From Diplosphaera chodatii (Eukaryota; Chlorophyta; Trebouxiophyceae; Prasiolales; Stichococcaceae), in NCBI GenBank assembly GCA_032358165.1, contig JAALGY010000032.1, positions 682,001 through 746,000 on the forward strand: 64,000 nt of DNA, read 5' to 3'. The stretch's first letter is position 1, and each line of letters begins with the position of its first letter. The position numbers and the translations under genes are program-made. Below, one piece after another: positions 11,206 to 22,800 of this stretch. The notes beneath the pieces are model-generated. The model was not told where the DNA came from, ran no database searches, and worked only from the letters and a program-made list of their open reading frames with translations.

Positions 11206-13407
11206 TTACTCCGCTGCAAAGGCAGCACACCGTGACGTGAGTTCGGCACGGGTCCGAGCCGCCAGGTGCTCGCAACAACTACAGGGTGCTGCTGGACCAT
11301 CCAGCTTGGCCCACACAAGCAGCAGGCCACATATCACTCGACAAGGGATGCGTGCGATCTGGCACACTAGCGTGACCTTACACAGGAAGCAGTAGGAGTG
11401 AAGCAGTAGGGGCGCACTGGTTGGCACTGCTGTCTCGACAGTCGGCGTGGCGGTGGCGTCGTCGGTGGGAGCTGTGGTGGCGTCGTCAGTGGGGGCGGAT
11501 GTGATGGCGGTGGGGGCATCAGTGGGCGCTGCCGGCGGGGTGGTCACGCAGTCCTCATCGTCATCGTCGTTGCAGGCGCCTGACAGCACAGGACAGTGAG
11601 CGTCAGGCCGATCAGTAGCAGGCCTGAAGTAGGGACAGCGACTGCACCAGGACATGCTGCGCTGACCTCACATGGCAGCGCTGTCAGCATCAGGCATACC
11701 CACATCGACACACCTCCACAAACCTGGGTAAGAAGAGCGATTGCATGACACACTACGCGCATCAGGGTGACTGCGGGTTCGCACCTTTGCCCTTGCTGTG
11801 ACCGTACGCGTTTCCCTTGCCATTGTTTCCCTTGCCGCTGTTTCCATCGCCATCGTCATCGTCATTGCCCGGGGCCATGGGCGGCTTCGGCACTGTTGGC
11901 GGGCGCTTGGCAGCTGCCGCCGCCTTTGCGGCTGCCGCCTTGGCCAGTCCTGCGGCCTTGGCCGCTGCTGCCTTGGCACGTGCCTCGGCTGCCTTCTTGG
12001 CGGCGGCGGCGGCGCGAGCTGCTGCTGCCTGTTGATAAAAGGAGCTGACAATTGGTGACTCGGCACAGTACTGGGCTGTGCTTTGCAGTGTGACAATGCT
12101 GCTTGAACACCGCAGACAGGCAGCAATCTCACCTCTGCGGCCTTCTTCGCCGCAGCTGCCTTTGCCGCAGCTGCCTTTTTGGCAGCGATGGCGGCCTTAA
12201 TGGCGGCGAGCTTCCTGGCCGCTTCGGCACGGGCTGCTGCCGCACGAGCGGCAGCGCTGAGCGCCTTGGCCTTCCGCTTGGGTGCGCTCTTCAGCAGCGC
12301 ACGACGGCCGCCGAACGAAACCGGCTCCGCCAGCGCGAGGACACCTGTGCGCACAGCACGCAATCAACCTGTCTGCAAAGAACCAATCTGTCTGCAACTA
12401 TGCGAGCACCCACCGTTTGGTCGCACCTCAGCAGCTAGATCACCATTCTGCTGCTAGGCGCCAGCCAGCATATGCATGGCAACAGCACGAGCAACATGGC
12501 GGGGGGCCCTGTTGTGTTGCTGCGACCACAAACACGTGAAAGCAGCTGCTCGGAAGCGTCGCGCGTCAGCGGCTGGCACGGGGCTGTGCGCATCAAATGG
12601 AAGTGCCATGTCCACCCAGAATGGAGCCAGCATCACAACGCAGCTGAACGGTGCGAACCGTGCAGACGGCACATCAGATGTGCCTGTGTATTTCTCCAAC
12701 AAAAACTGATTGCTACGGCTGCACATGGAGTGTAGGCCCTCAGCCAGAATTGCCAGTAAGACTGCCGTATTTCTCGGCAAGCTGTCATTCGGGCGCACGT
12801 CACGCGGTGAGCGCGTGTGTGTGCCATGAGCTAACTATCACTGCCGTTATGCGTCCGGATTGACGGTGGCAGGACAGTGTCACGCCTGAACGGCAGCTTC
12901 TAACACACCGCGTGGGTTGCGTAACACCAACGTGAAGTTCACCGCGCGGTAGCGGGCCACCTACCAACATCGAGACATGGCTGTCGTGAGCTTGAAACAC
13001 AAGGAGTTTCCAGACAGTCTTCGCACCTTCATTGAACGCGCCCGACAGCGCGAGCTCGCTGTCCTTGCCGGCCAGGTCGTCGGCCTGCATGCCACGCACG
13101 CCAGTCAGCGCGTTGGAGGCACGCAGCAGATGCAATATAACGCCACACAATCTATAAGACACTGGTTTTAATTTGATCACGGTGTAGATATCGCAGCAAC
13201 AAGGATGGCTGAGGTGTCAAGCCGCTACGACGCCCCGGAAGTCAGCCAAGCAGTACCGCAACAACAGCGCGCTTGCACAAAACTCATGAGCCTGCGTGTT
13301 CAGCGGTAACACAGAAGAGAGATATGTACCTTGACGAGGGGCGCAGCGACGAAGGCCAGCAGCAGGGCGCACGCGGCGATGCTGAGCGCACGCTGCATGG
13401 TGAACAT
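11206..13407 (-). CDS. Secreted Lys/Ala-rich protein with Asp clusters and Pro-Thr tail
   Basis: Five exons: 13407-13330, 13084-13027, 12344-12133, 12028-11785, 11579 to about 11206; phases match at every junction. Exon 1 is a signal peptide (TMQRALSIAACALLLAFVAA). Exons 3 and 4 encode a long helix-prone Lys/Ala array (repeats like KKAAAAKAAAAKKAAE), then a Gly/Asn/Lys stretch. An Asp run lies on each side of the last junction (GNDDDDDGDG and CNDDDDEDC), followed by Pro/Thr repeats (APTDDATTAPTDDATATPT). The C-terminus is uncertain: the last frame runs to a stop at 11206, but an intron with donor GTAAGG near 11385 would end the coding part earlier. No known domain. The basic array plus acidic clusters suggests polyanion or cation binding in the wall or a secretory compartment; this is inference only. 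A longer start at 13488 is possible but would bury the signal peptide. Confidence 0.7.
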
Positions 13408-13827
13408 TGTCAAACGGAGCACCGGTGGACAGTCGTAGGGCAATGTGTTCTTTTGAGTGGTGCTCGATGGGCCGATGATGCGAGCCAAAGCAAGTGCAAA
13501 CTTGGAATGGTGCGATTGTCGGCTGTGCGCGTGAAGTGAACCGAAGAAGTGAACCGCGACCGTGAAATCGCGGTGGCAGCGGCAGTACAGAAGGGTTTTG
13601 ACGGCGTCAGTATGATTACCAACACCTGGCTAGCTTCCAGCTGGCGCTGTCCACACCGCAGTGCTGCAGTGATCCCAGCATCACACGAATGCGACGGGAT
13701 CAGCGGCTCTCATGGAAAGGACGCTGCTTGGGCAGCTGCCACCTCGGCAGTACTGCCTCAAATTGTTCAGCTGCCAGTCTCCGCAACCTTGCAACACAGA
13801 TCTGCAGCCAGCCCCGCCGCCGGCATG
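13408..13827. other. Short intergenic region
   Basis: Between the end of the PDH-E2 gene and the start of the Lys/Ala-rich gene, both minus strand. Should hold the 3' UTR of the former and the promoter of the latter. Nothing else seen. Confidence 0.4.
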
Positions 13828-16800
13828 CTACACCAGCATGTTGAGGGGGTCCTCGATGTACTTCTTGAATGCTGCCAGCCACTGTGCACCCAACGCCCCA
13901 TCCACCACCTGCATCACGCAGCAGCATACGCCTTCTCAGCATCAAAGCTTTTGTGGCAGCACAGCAGCCAAGATATGCACTTGCCGGCGCTGACGATGCG
14001 CACACTGGTGGCCATGTGGGGAGCTTGGCAGGGCGGGCACAGCAGCGGGCGGACGCTGCAGCTGCAGCGCACCCGGTGGTCGCAGCTGAGGGTGGCGTTG
14101 ATGTAGGACGCCGTCTCGAAGCCGCCCCCCTGCGCCGGCACCACCCGCGGCACCGCTGCCCCCACCGCCAGGATCGCCACCTGCTCCCACAGCAGCAGAC
14201 GCATCAGCCCCACCCCGCAACGTGCACAGACGCCAGTATGCCCCAACACACTTGACGCTAGCAGGCACCGATGGACAACGGTCGGACTGGCATCGCCCTG
14301 CACTACACCCTGCAAACAAAGCAGTCAGAAGTGAGTGACCCGCCTGCGGGGGGTTGATGATGGCGGCAAACTGGTCCACGCCGAACATGCCCAGGTTGGA
14401 GATGGTGAAGGTGCCGCCCGTCATCTCGTCCGGCTTGAGCTTGTTGTCCTTGGCCTGCATCGCATAATGACTGCTAAACGATGCAGCAATGTGATTGCAT
14501 ATGTCAGGGGTCTGAACAGTAGCATCGTTGACCAGTCGGACAGCCGGCAGTGGGCTGCTCAGCGCGAGAGCTGGTCTCGAGGAGGTGGCACTGCCGCCAA
14601 CTGGGCATGCAGCCGGCCCAGGGGCGTCGCACCTTGCCGGCCAGCTGCTTGACCGCGGCGTTGATGTCCTGCAGGCCCAGCTCGTCGGTGTTGGGCACCA
14701 CCGGCACCATGAGCCCGTGGGGCGTCTGCACCGCCACCGACACGTTCACCGAGTCGTACTGCCGGATGAAGTCGCCCATCCACGCCGAGTTCACCTCCGG
14801 CACGTCACGCAGCGCCTGGGGCATGAGGCACACCGATGGTCAGACACATGCTGACAATCGCTGCTGAACAAGCCCAGTGTCAGGTGGAGTCTGCTTGTAG
14901 GCAGGAGGGTGCTGACAGTGCAGAAATGGCAAATGGAAAGTGACGGGCGGGCAGAGGCTGCATATCGCAGAGCAGAGCTGGCCTGCAAGAAGGTCAGGAT
15001 GAGCGCTGTCTGTAGCAACAGAGGCAAGTCAGCCGCACCAGGGCTGAGGCCTTGACGATGAAATCGTTGACGGACAGCTTGGCGCCGCCCGACGCCGCCA
15101 GCGCCTCGTTGATCTGCTTCCGCAGCGCCATGAGCTTGTCCACCTGCAGACAGCAGCAGAAGCGCTCAGCACTGGTCGGCGCATCAGCCCTTGCCAACGA
15201 GCAGACCATCCCGGCAGCTGGTGTGCTCTGCTTTCACAGCTGGTGATTCGCCTGCTGGCAAGCTTCTGCTCGTTCTTCCCTACATGACGTCTATGATCGA
15301 TGGCTGCAGTCGCGAGTCTGCAACTGTAGCAGGGGCACATGTTGAAAGGTGGGCGCACCCGGGTGGCGACCGTGACGTAGTAGTGGGGCACAGTCTGCTT
15401 GGACTCCAGCAGCCGCTGCGCGGTGATGCGCCGGATGTTGGAGTTGGGCAGATCCGTGAAGCCGCCCTCCCGCCGCCGCGGCACCTGACCATGCACGACA
15501 GAGCAGAATGTATTGTGTATGGCCTTTTAAGTGCACATGCCATGCATGGGCAGGCATGCGCACTGCCAACACGGCGGACGATGCAGCTGAGCACATGCAA
15601 CCTGCCGGCATCAGCTGACATCTTCGGCTGGCAGCAAGCACACGAGCACGACAAACTGGTGTCCGGCCATGAAATGAGATTAATCGACAATTACTTCAAG
15701 GAGCGGAAACAGTGGACGGCTTAACGAACGTTTGAATCAAAAATACAGGCTCACCTCGGCGCCGCCGCCCTGCGCTGAAGGCGTGGGCCTGGTGGGGCCC
15801 TTGGCGTCCCCTGCAGGCTGCTTGGCCGCCTTGCCCCCTGCAGCCGGGGCGGCCAGGAGAGCCGATATCAGATGCAGGCCTCCTGTTTCCACTGTGTGCC
15901 TTGCCCGCCAGCTACATGCCGGGGATACGAAGGCATGCAAGACCCTTTGGGTGCTGTTTCCACTGTGATGCATGCAGGCTTGGCCGCATATGTAGGACCT
16001 TTGTCTGTTCAATAACTTCGGCCTCACATGCCCCCACGACCGACACAATGGACAGCCCGATTTGAAGGGGTGCATATGGTGCTACAGGTGCAAGCAAGTG
16101 GTGGGAGGCACCTGACTTGATGAGCTGCTCAATGTCAGCTGCCACGATGCGGCCCCCCAGGCCGCTGGGGGTCGCATCTGAAATGTTAACCCCAGCCTCC
16201 CGGGCCAGCTTCTTTGCATACGGGCTGGCGGTCACCCTGCCGCCTGCAAATGTATGGTGAGGTGCAGCATCAGTCAGCTGCATCAGGAGATCTTCGAAGA
16301 TGCAAAGGGCAAAGACTTGGGCATGGGGCCCTCCTGTATGGGGCAGCACCCACTGACAATCGTCGCAGCAAGCCGCTGCACATCTGCAAATGCACCTGAC
16401 GGCTTGGAGGGTGCAGACGACTCCGGCTCCTGGCTCTTTGCTGCCTTTGGCGCCGCCTCCTGCTTCGGCTGCTCTTTCTTCTTCTCCTCTTTTTTCGGTG
16501 GCGCCGGCTTGCCCTCGGCGTCTGCTGCGCTGAAGCCCTCAAAAGCGCCGATGTCATCCTGCAGCAACACACATCAGCGGCACTGGACCTGAAGCAGTCA
16601 CCAAACGATTTCGTGCAGAAGGACTGGCTGCAGCAACTTTCCTGGGATGCCGGCATCACATGAGCTCCTTCGAGCGCCTTTTAGGGGCGCCTGGCACTGG
16701 GTGCGACCGCAGGCCACGCACGCTGCGGGGCGGGCTCACCTTTTCCTCCACGATGACCGCCAGCGGCGTGTTGACCTTGATGTCCTTGGTGCCATCCCCC

Positions 16801-18352
16801 ACCAGCAGCTGGGCAATGAAGCCATCGTCCTGCAGGATAATGACGTTTGCCCTGTCAGCTCCTGCCGAGCGTCTGTAATGAACATGCTGCACGACAGGGT
16901 CCGGCTGGATGTGCGTGGCACCCAGCAGTGCAGTGCACAGGTCCACGCAAAGGCTTCAGACTGCAGCTGCTGACTGCAGCGAGCAAGCCCGTATGCCAGG
17001 TGGCTGCGCCTCAATTTGCACGCCGAGTCAATCCGCACTTGCGACTCCCAGTCCATGGTGGCCTTGTCGGTCTCCACCTCTGCAAGCGAGTCCCCAGCCG
17101 CCACCTCGTCGCCGACCTTCACCTTCCAGGCCGCGATGTTGCCTGTGCACACCACAGGCGGCGGATGCAGCACTGTCTGCTGTTGGTGAGAGTAACGCCT
17201 GCAGTGTGTTGGTGAACCGCGCACTGCAGGCTACTCACAAGCAGGATCGTGCACATCCACGCTGGACACGCAGCGTGACTCCCTGCTGACCTGACTCCAT
17301 GGTGGGCGACAGCGCAGGCATGTTCAGCATGATGTGCGCCGGGTAGTCTCCACCGCCCCCGCCGCCGCCGCCGCCGCCGCCGCCTGAAGCCGGCTCTGGC
17401 TGCTCGTCTTTGCCCCCAGACTGCTCGGCGGACTTGTCCCCGCCACCGCCGTCGCCGCCGCTGCTGGCGGGCGCGGCGTCGCCGCCACCCTCATCCGGCT
17501 GATAGTCTGCAAATGCGCCCGCCTGCGATACGCCAGACGGTGATCGATGATATCAGAAGTAGAACCGCATGCTTGATTTGCAAGCATTTCAGTGCTGTTC
17601 ATGCGTGCGCTGGGCTGCATGAGCTGGCAGTGTACTGAACGGCACCCACGTCATCCTTCTCCTCGACTATGATGCCGACGACGGTGTTGACTTTGATGTC
17701 CTTTGACCCCGCCGGCATAAGGATCTTCGCAATGTAGCCATCGTCCTGCGAACCGTGCATGGCACCACCTTCGGTGCCGCATAGCAGCGTTGTGCATGTC
17801 AGATCGTGACAGGAAGACATCCTGAAGCATTGCAGATTCCAGGCGTTAGGCAGCGGCACCTGGGACTCCCAGTCCATGGTGGCCTTGTCCGTCTCGATCT
17901 CTGCAAGCACATCCCCAGCAGCTATCTCCTGACCCTCCTCCACCTTCCACTCCGCAATGTTGCCCTGCAGGCAAGGTGCAGGCGCTCGTGAAGGCCGCAT
18001 GTGGAGATGCTGTCGCAGAAACGAGAGGGTCACAGCAGGCTGCGGAGCCACTTGTTGATATGTACACGGTCTCTCGCACCCGTTCCATTGTTGGCGACAG
18101 CGACGGCATCGCCAGCTCTATGTGCGGTGGCAGCTGCGCAAAGCCACGGCAACCGCCTAGCAACTGCACCAGCTGTTGCTGATGCTGTGCGGCGCTGCGC
18201 CTGAACAGGCCGCCGCCCGCCGCCAGCGACCTGTCAGCTGTGGCTGCCATGAATCCCCGCGCAATGCCATTGCATCCCGCGGCGGCACTGCCGCCGCTCA
18301 GCAGCGGCGACACGGCAGACAGGGCCCGCAGGCCCAGCCGCCTGGCAGCCAT
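13828..18352 (-). CDS. DLAT: Dihydrolipoamide acetyltransferase, E2 of pyruvate dehydrogenase (mitochondrial)
   Basis: Fifteen exons: 18352-18080, 17964-17860, 17745-17646, 17506-17291, 17142-17039, 16829-16740, 16558-16396, 16243-16112, 15837-15755, 15484-15359, 15143-15039, 14815-14633, 14454-14344, 14180-14073, 13908-13828; 659 residues. An Arg/Ala-rich presequence (about 1-75) precedes two lipoyl domains, each with the lipoyl-lysine motif [12 protein letters not shown], joined by a Gly/Asp-rich linker. Next come a Lys/Glu/Pro linker, an E1/E3-binding domain ([19 protein letters not shown]...GLGGRI), and the catalytic domain with [20 protein letters not shown] and the active-site DHRVVDGA, which spans the last junction. 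It transfers acetyl from lipoyl to CoA. Two lipoyl domains and the presequence fit the mitochondrial rather than the single-lipoyl plastid enzyme. Intron 13 appears to use a GC donor (CAG|GCGGGT at 14343). Confidence 0.97.
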
Positions 18353-19817
18353 TCGGCTTGCTGCTGGGTGCGCTGCTCACTGATCCTACGACGTGACGGG
18401 AAGCACTTGCTCCGAGGCTTGCGACTTCAGAATCAGTTTGTGATTGGGCACCTGCGACTGCGGCCCTGAACATCATCACACGTGACTGTTGCTCATCTAG
18501 AGCGCCTGGTAACCCAGCTAATGAGCATCGCACTGTGGAATAGGATCTGTGCCATCTGCGGCTGCTCAAGGTGGCACATGCACTTGATCGTATCAACCAT
18601 ATAGCACACATGCCCGACGACCATAAGCGAATATGGTGCTGCGAATATTGAGACCGCTTGACAAAGCCTACAGCGTTTACACACGTGACAAGGCCTGCTG
18701 TGCAGTGAGAACAGCACCATTGCAGCGCCCGTGCTCAAGTTGGTCAAATGAGCCTGACATTTGACGATCTGGCCTGCTCCAGATGTGACAGTCGGATTGG
18801 AGAGTGAACCAAGGGCGGTCACCGTCGATGCAGTCAATCGTCCGCACCAAGTCTCTATTGAAGTGGGGAGCAGGGATGAAGCCTCAGGCCCGCTCCCGCA
18901 TCATGACGGCCGCTCACACACGTGCAACCACGGATCCGCACCAGAGGCTGCTGTTGATCAACATCAGCGGTGAAGAAGGCCTAAGTGGGAGTGCTCATGC
19001 TGTGCTCCTGTGCAGGCAAGGCCTCTAGGTCAGCAGGGTCGTCAACAGTGAAGACAGCCAGGGGACAATGCGGTCCTCCCTCGCATCACGGCGAGCGTTG
19101 CCGGTTACGCGCTTGCACGGCACCGCCAGGTTTTGCGCATGAAAGGTGCAGGATGTGGCTTACCTTGTGGTAGCTGTCACATGGGTGGGGACGTTCGACG
19201 GCCAAGGAGGAAAAGCTCTGGGGATTGCGGTGGTCGAAGTACAACGCGCTCGAGCCCAACCTTGGGGGAGCAGCTGATGCGCTGCTGTGGTGGTGCTGTA
19301 GTGTAGGTGGACCATACAGCCGCGTCGTTGGCGCGATGGACACCAGGTGGGTTGGTGACCGCTCGGCCAAGTCAGACCTGTGCAGATGTCACCACCGGGC
19401 CTTGCGTATAAGCAAAACAATTGGCAACAACGACCCGCGACGCCAGTTCTAGGCCCAGAAACACCACACTGGGGGTCAGCCACCTGGGTTTGGCGCCAGG
19501 CTATCGGCCACAGACTGGCAGTTTCAGCACGTGATGTTGAGGCCCGCGATCTCAGGCTATCGGCCACAGACTGGCAGTTTCAGCACGTGATGTTGAGGCC
19601 CGCGATCTACTTGCAGCGTGCTGAACGTGTCTCTGTGTACGCACGCGACTCTTGGTAGTCATAGACACCACAGACCCTTGGCGACCGCAGGCCCAGGCAA
19701 TGCCCCGTTTGCGCTGGTCTGCTGCATTGAGACAGTCCCTTTGGCACTCCCAGCTGTAAGCACAACAGCATTTCAGAGTGCAAACCATCCGGGTCAACTG
19801 CTTGAAAGGGTCTGCCT
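18353..19817. other. Divergent intergenic region
   Basis: Lies between the starts of the PDH-E2 gene (-) and the AMBRA1-like gene (+), so both promoters should be here. It includes the perfect 56-bp tandem repeat at 19497-19608. I see no convincing exon. Confidence 0.4.
19497..19608. repeat. Perfect two-copy 56-bp tandem repeat
   Basis: 19497-19552 and 19553-19608 are identical over the whole 56 bases (unit begins CAGGCTATCGGCCACAGACT). The lack of any mismatch suggests a recent duplication. It sits about 210 bases upstream of the AMBRA1-like start codon. Confidence 0.95.
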
Positions 19818-22800
19818 GTGAACAGGACAATGCATCAAACTTGGATGGTGTCCTGCAGCGAGCCGGGGCTGGTGGCGCTGCTGCGACGGCGGGAGGCATG
19901 TGGCGACCGCAGCCTTGCACGCGGCGGCCGCCGCGTCCCGCAACAGCAGGCCCCGGAGCTGACCGCCGCCGCCGCCGACATGCTGCGTGGGTTCCACCCC
20001 ACCGCACCCACCGTGCACTGGGGGGAGCAGGGCAGCGGCGATGCGACAGCCAGCAGTAACAGCATTGCCGGCAAAGAGAGCTACAGCTATGGCAGCCGAG
20101 GGCCCGCCAGGCTGCCGTGTATTGGTCCGCAGCAGCGGTGGGTGCCCGCGCCGGGGGCGGCGGCTGCGGGGCCAGCGCTGCACAGCTGGGCGGAGGACGA
20201 CTTCCTGCGCCACTGTGCCGCTTCCTACTGCCCGCTCACCCCCGCGCCCCGCTCCACCATCGACCTGGACTTCTCCCACGACGGCCGCCTGCTGGCCTCC
20301 TCGCAGTGCGGATGCGCTACTCAAGTGTATGCGTACCACTCGTTGGCTGTACCATCCATCAGCTCATGATGATGCAGCTCCTTGAGGTGTCGGGAGCACA
20401 TCGGTGGGAGTGCACCAGCATGCGTCATGTTGACTGGTGCAGCGGCGACCACACGGTGAAGATCACGTGCTGCGCGACGGGGCGGTGCCTGCGGGTGCTG
20501 GAGGGTCACCACCGCACGCCCTGGGTGGTGCGCTTCCACCAGCGCAACCCCGCGCTGCTCGCCAGCGGCTCACTGGACCACCAGGCAAGCGTGCCTGGGA
20601 TCGCCTCGTGGCTGAACGCTGCTCCGCGGCTGTTTGTGATAGTATGTTGCAGCTATATGTGACAGTGTTATTTCAGGGCTGCGGGCTGTACAGTATCTGC
20701 GACAGCGGGCAGCCATTGCAAGGATGCACATGTAGTCGTGCGCAGGTCCGGCTGTGGAATGTGGAGACGGGGGAGTGCATCAACTCGCACAACTTCCTGC
20801 GGCCCATCGCCTCTGTCGCCTTCAACGAGCGGGCCGATGAGCTCGCAGTCGCCGCCGGCCACAAGGTGCTTCGGGGCTGGTGCTGCCCTGCCATCAGACT
20901 CACATGCACAGTATGGTGTATGGGCTATTGATGCGTCTGCTGCGTTCCAGAGCACACTGTCTTGCTCGTATCTTTATGAGCGGAACATGAACGCTGGCTG
21001 ACCCCACTGTTCCGCCCCGCTGCAGCTGTACATGTGGAACTACACCCAGCCACGGGCGGCGCCGGTGGCGTCGGGGAGCTGCCCACCCAGCAGCGGCGGC
21101 GGCGGCCAGCCCCACGTCGCGCTCAAAACGCGGCGCTCGCTGCGAGCGGTCCACTTCCACCCGCACGGCCGGCCGCTGATGCTGACAGCTGAGGTGTGGC
21201 CAGCTGTACACGGTGCCTGGCCGCCCGAGCTCTCACAGCACCAGCTGTTACCTATCACATGTCCCAAAGCTTGATGCCTCAAGGGTGTGCAACCTTCAGC
21301 AGATTCAGGCTGGCATCTTCATGTCTGAGTCTGCACACCAGCTGATCAGCGCCGGTGTACAATTGCAGGTTGTTGCGGATGCACCTAGCAGCTCGACACA
21401 GCCAGCCCCGCCCGTGCCGGTCATCCCAACCGACATGGCGCAGGTGGCCCCACCTGCGAGGCTGCCAGCAGACGCCTTATACCCACCGGCTGCACACGTG
21501 CGCGGCGCGAACCCCTGATTCCCACAGTTCAACCACCTGCTGTCTCATGCCGATGCCATGATGGCCAAATTTAACACCGACTCAACACCGAAGCTGTGCT
21601 GGCTGCCAAGCACCTCTCTCCGCAGCAACACCTGCTGCTTACACTGGCTGCAGTTGCCCAGCCTGGCGCAATACGTCACGCCACCTGAGCAGCGGGCGCC
21701 AGGGGCTGCTGCGACGCAGCAGGCGGCTGCAGCCACCGACACAGACGGCGTGCACCCGCTGAACCAGATCCTGCTGTCAGAGCAAACAGCAGCGCGGCGG
21801 GCTGCCGCTCGTTGGGGGCCTCCTCCCTCCCACCAGCAGCAGCAGCAGCAGCAGCAGCAACGCAGCCCGGAGTGGGCGAGCCTGCGGCAGCGGCTGGGGC
21901 AACGCCGACAGGCTGGCGCAGACGGTGAGGCTCCCGGCGGCGAGGAGCGCGGCCCTGCCCCGCAGCACCCGGGCACCCAGCCGGACATGCAGTGGCAGGT
22001 GGGCAGGAAAGATCGTCTCGACTCTTGCCTGCTCGTGAGACATTCAACTCTATGGTCATCCTGGTACTCTCCCTTGCCACATCATCCCAGCAACCATGGG
22101 GTGTGCAACAGTCACGGCGTCAGGCAGCAAGCCAACATCCATTCTGCACACAGCCTCACCAAGAATGCTGCACCATTACGACTGCCTGGCCCGCCACACC
22201 CTACAGCAGAGAATGGTCACCGGTCGCGGCGTGCACACGCAGCAGCGGGCATCCTTGCTGCAGGTCACCCAGGAGCAGCAACGGCAGCTGGACCAGGCGG
22301 AGGCGGCACACGCCCCGGCGCACGGCCCGCAGCAGCTGCAGGGGCTGCGCGTGCGCAGCGCCAGCGCGCCCCCCGGCAGCATCCCAGCGGCCTCCTGGCC
22401 GCCCACCCTGCAGCACCACGCGCTGCCAGTGCAAGCGCTTGGCCAGCAGTCCGCGGGTGTCTTGACGCTGGCGGCCCAGCAGCAGCAGGAGGAACAGGCG
22501 GCGCTGTACCTGGAGCAGCAGCGGCGGGGGCAGCTGTTCCAGGAGGAGCTGCAGCAGAGGCAGCGGCGGCAGGAAGAGGCGTGGCACCTCCAGCAGCAGC
22601 AGCAGCAGCCGGGGCCAGCCACAGCAGAAGGCGCCTCACGGCAGCCAGGCACAGGGCCACTGCTCATCCCGTGTGCCCCGAGCAACGACCAGGCGTCCGA
22701 CATGGAGGAGGATGCCCAGCCCCCGCAGCCCGCACGCAGCATCCCAGTGCCAGTCAGCCCAGTCGGTGCGCTGGTCACAACCCAACTCACATGCACAATG

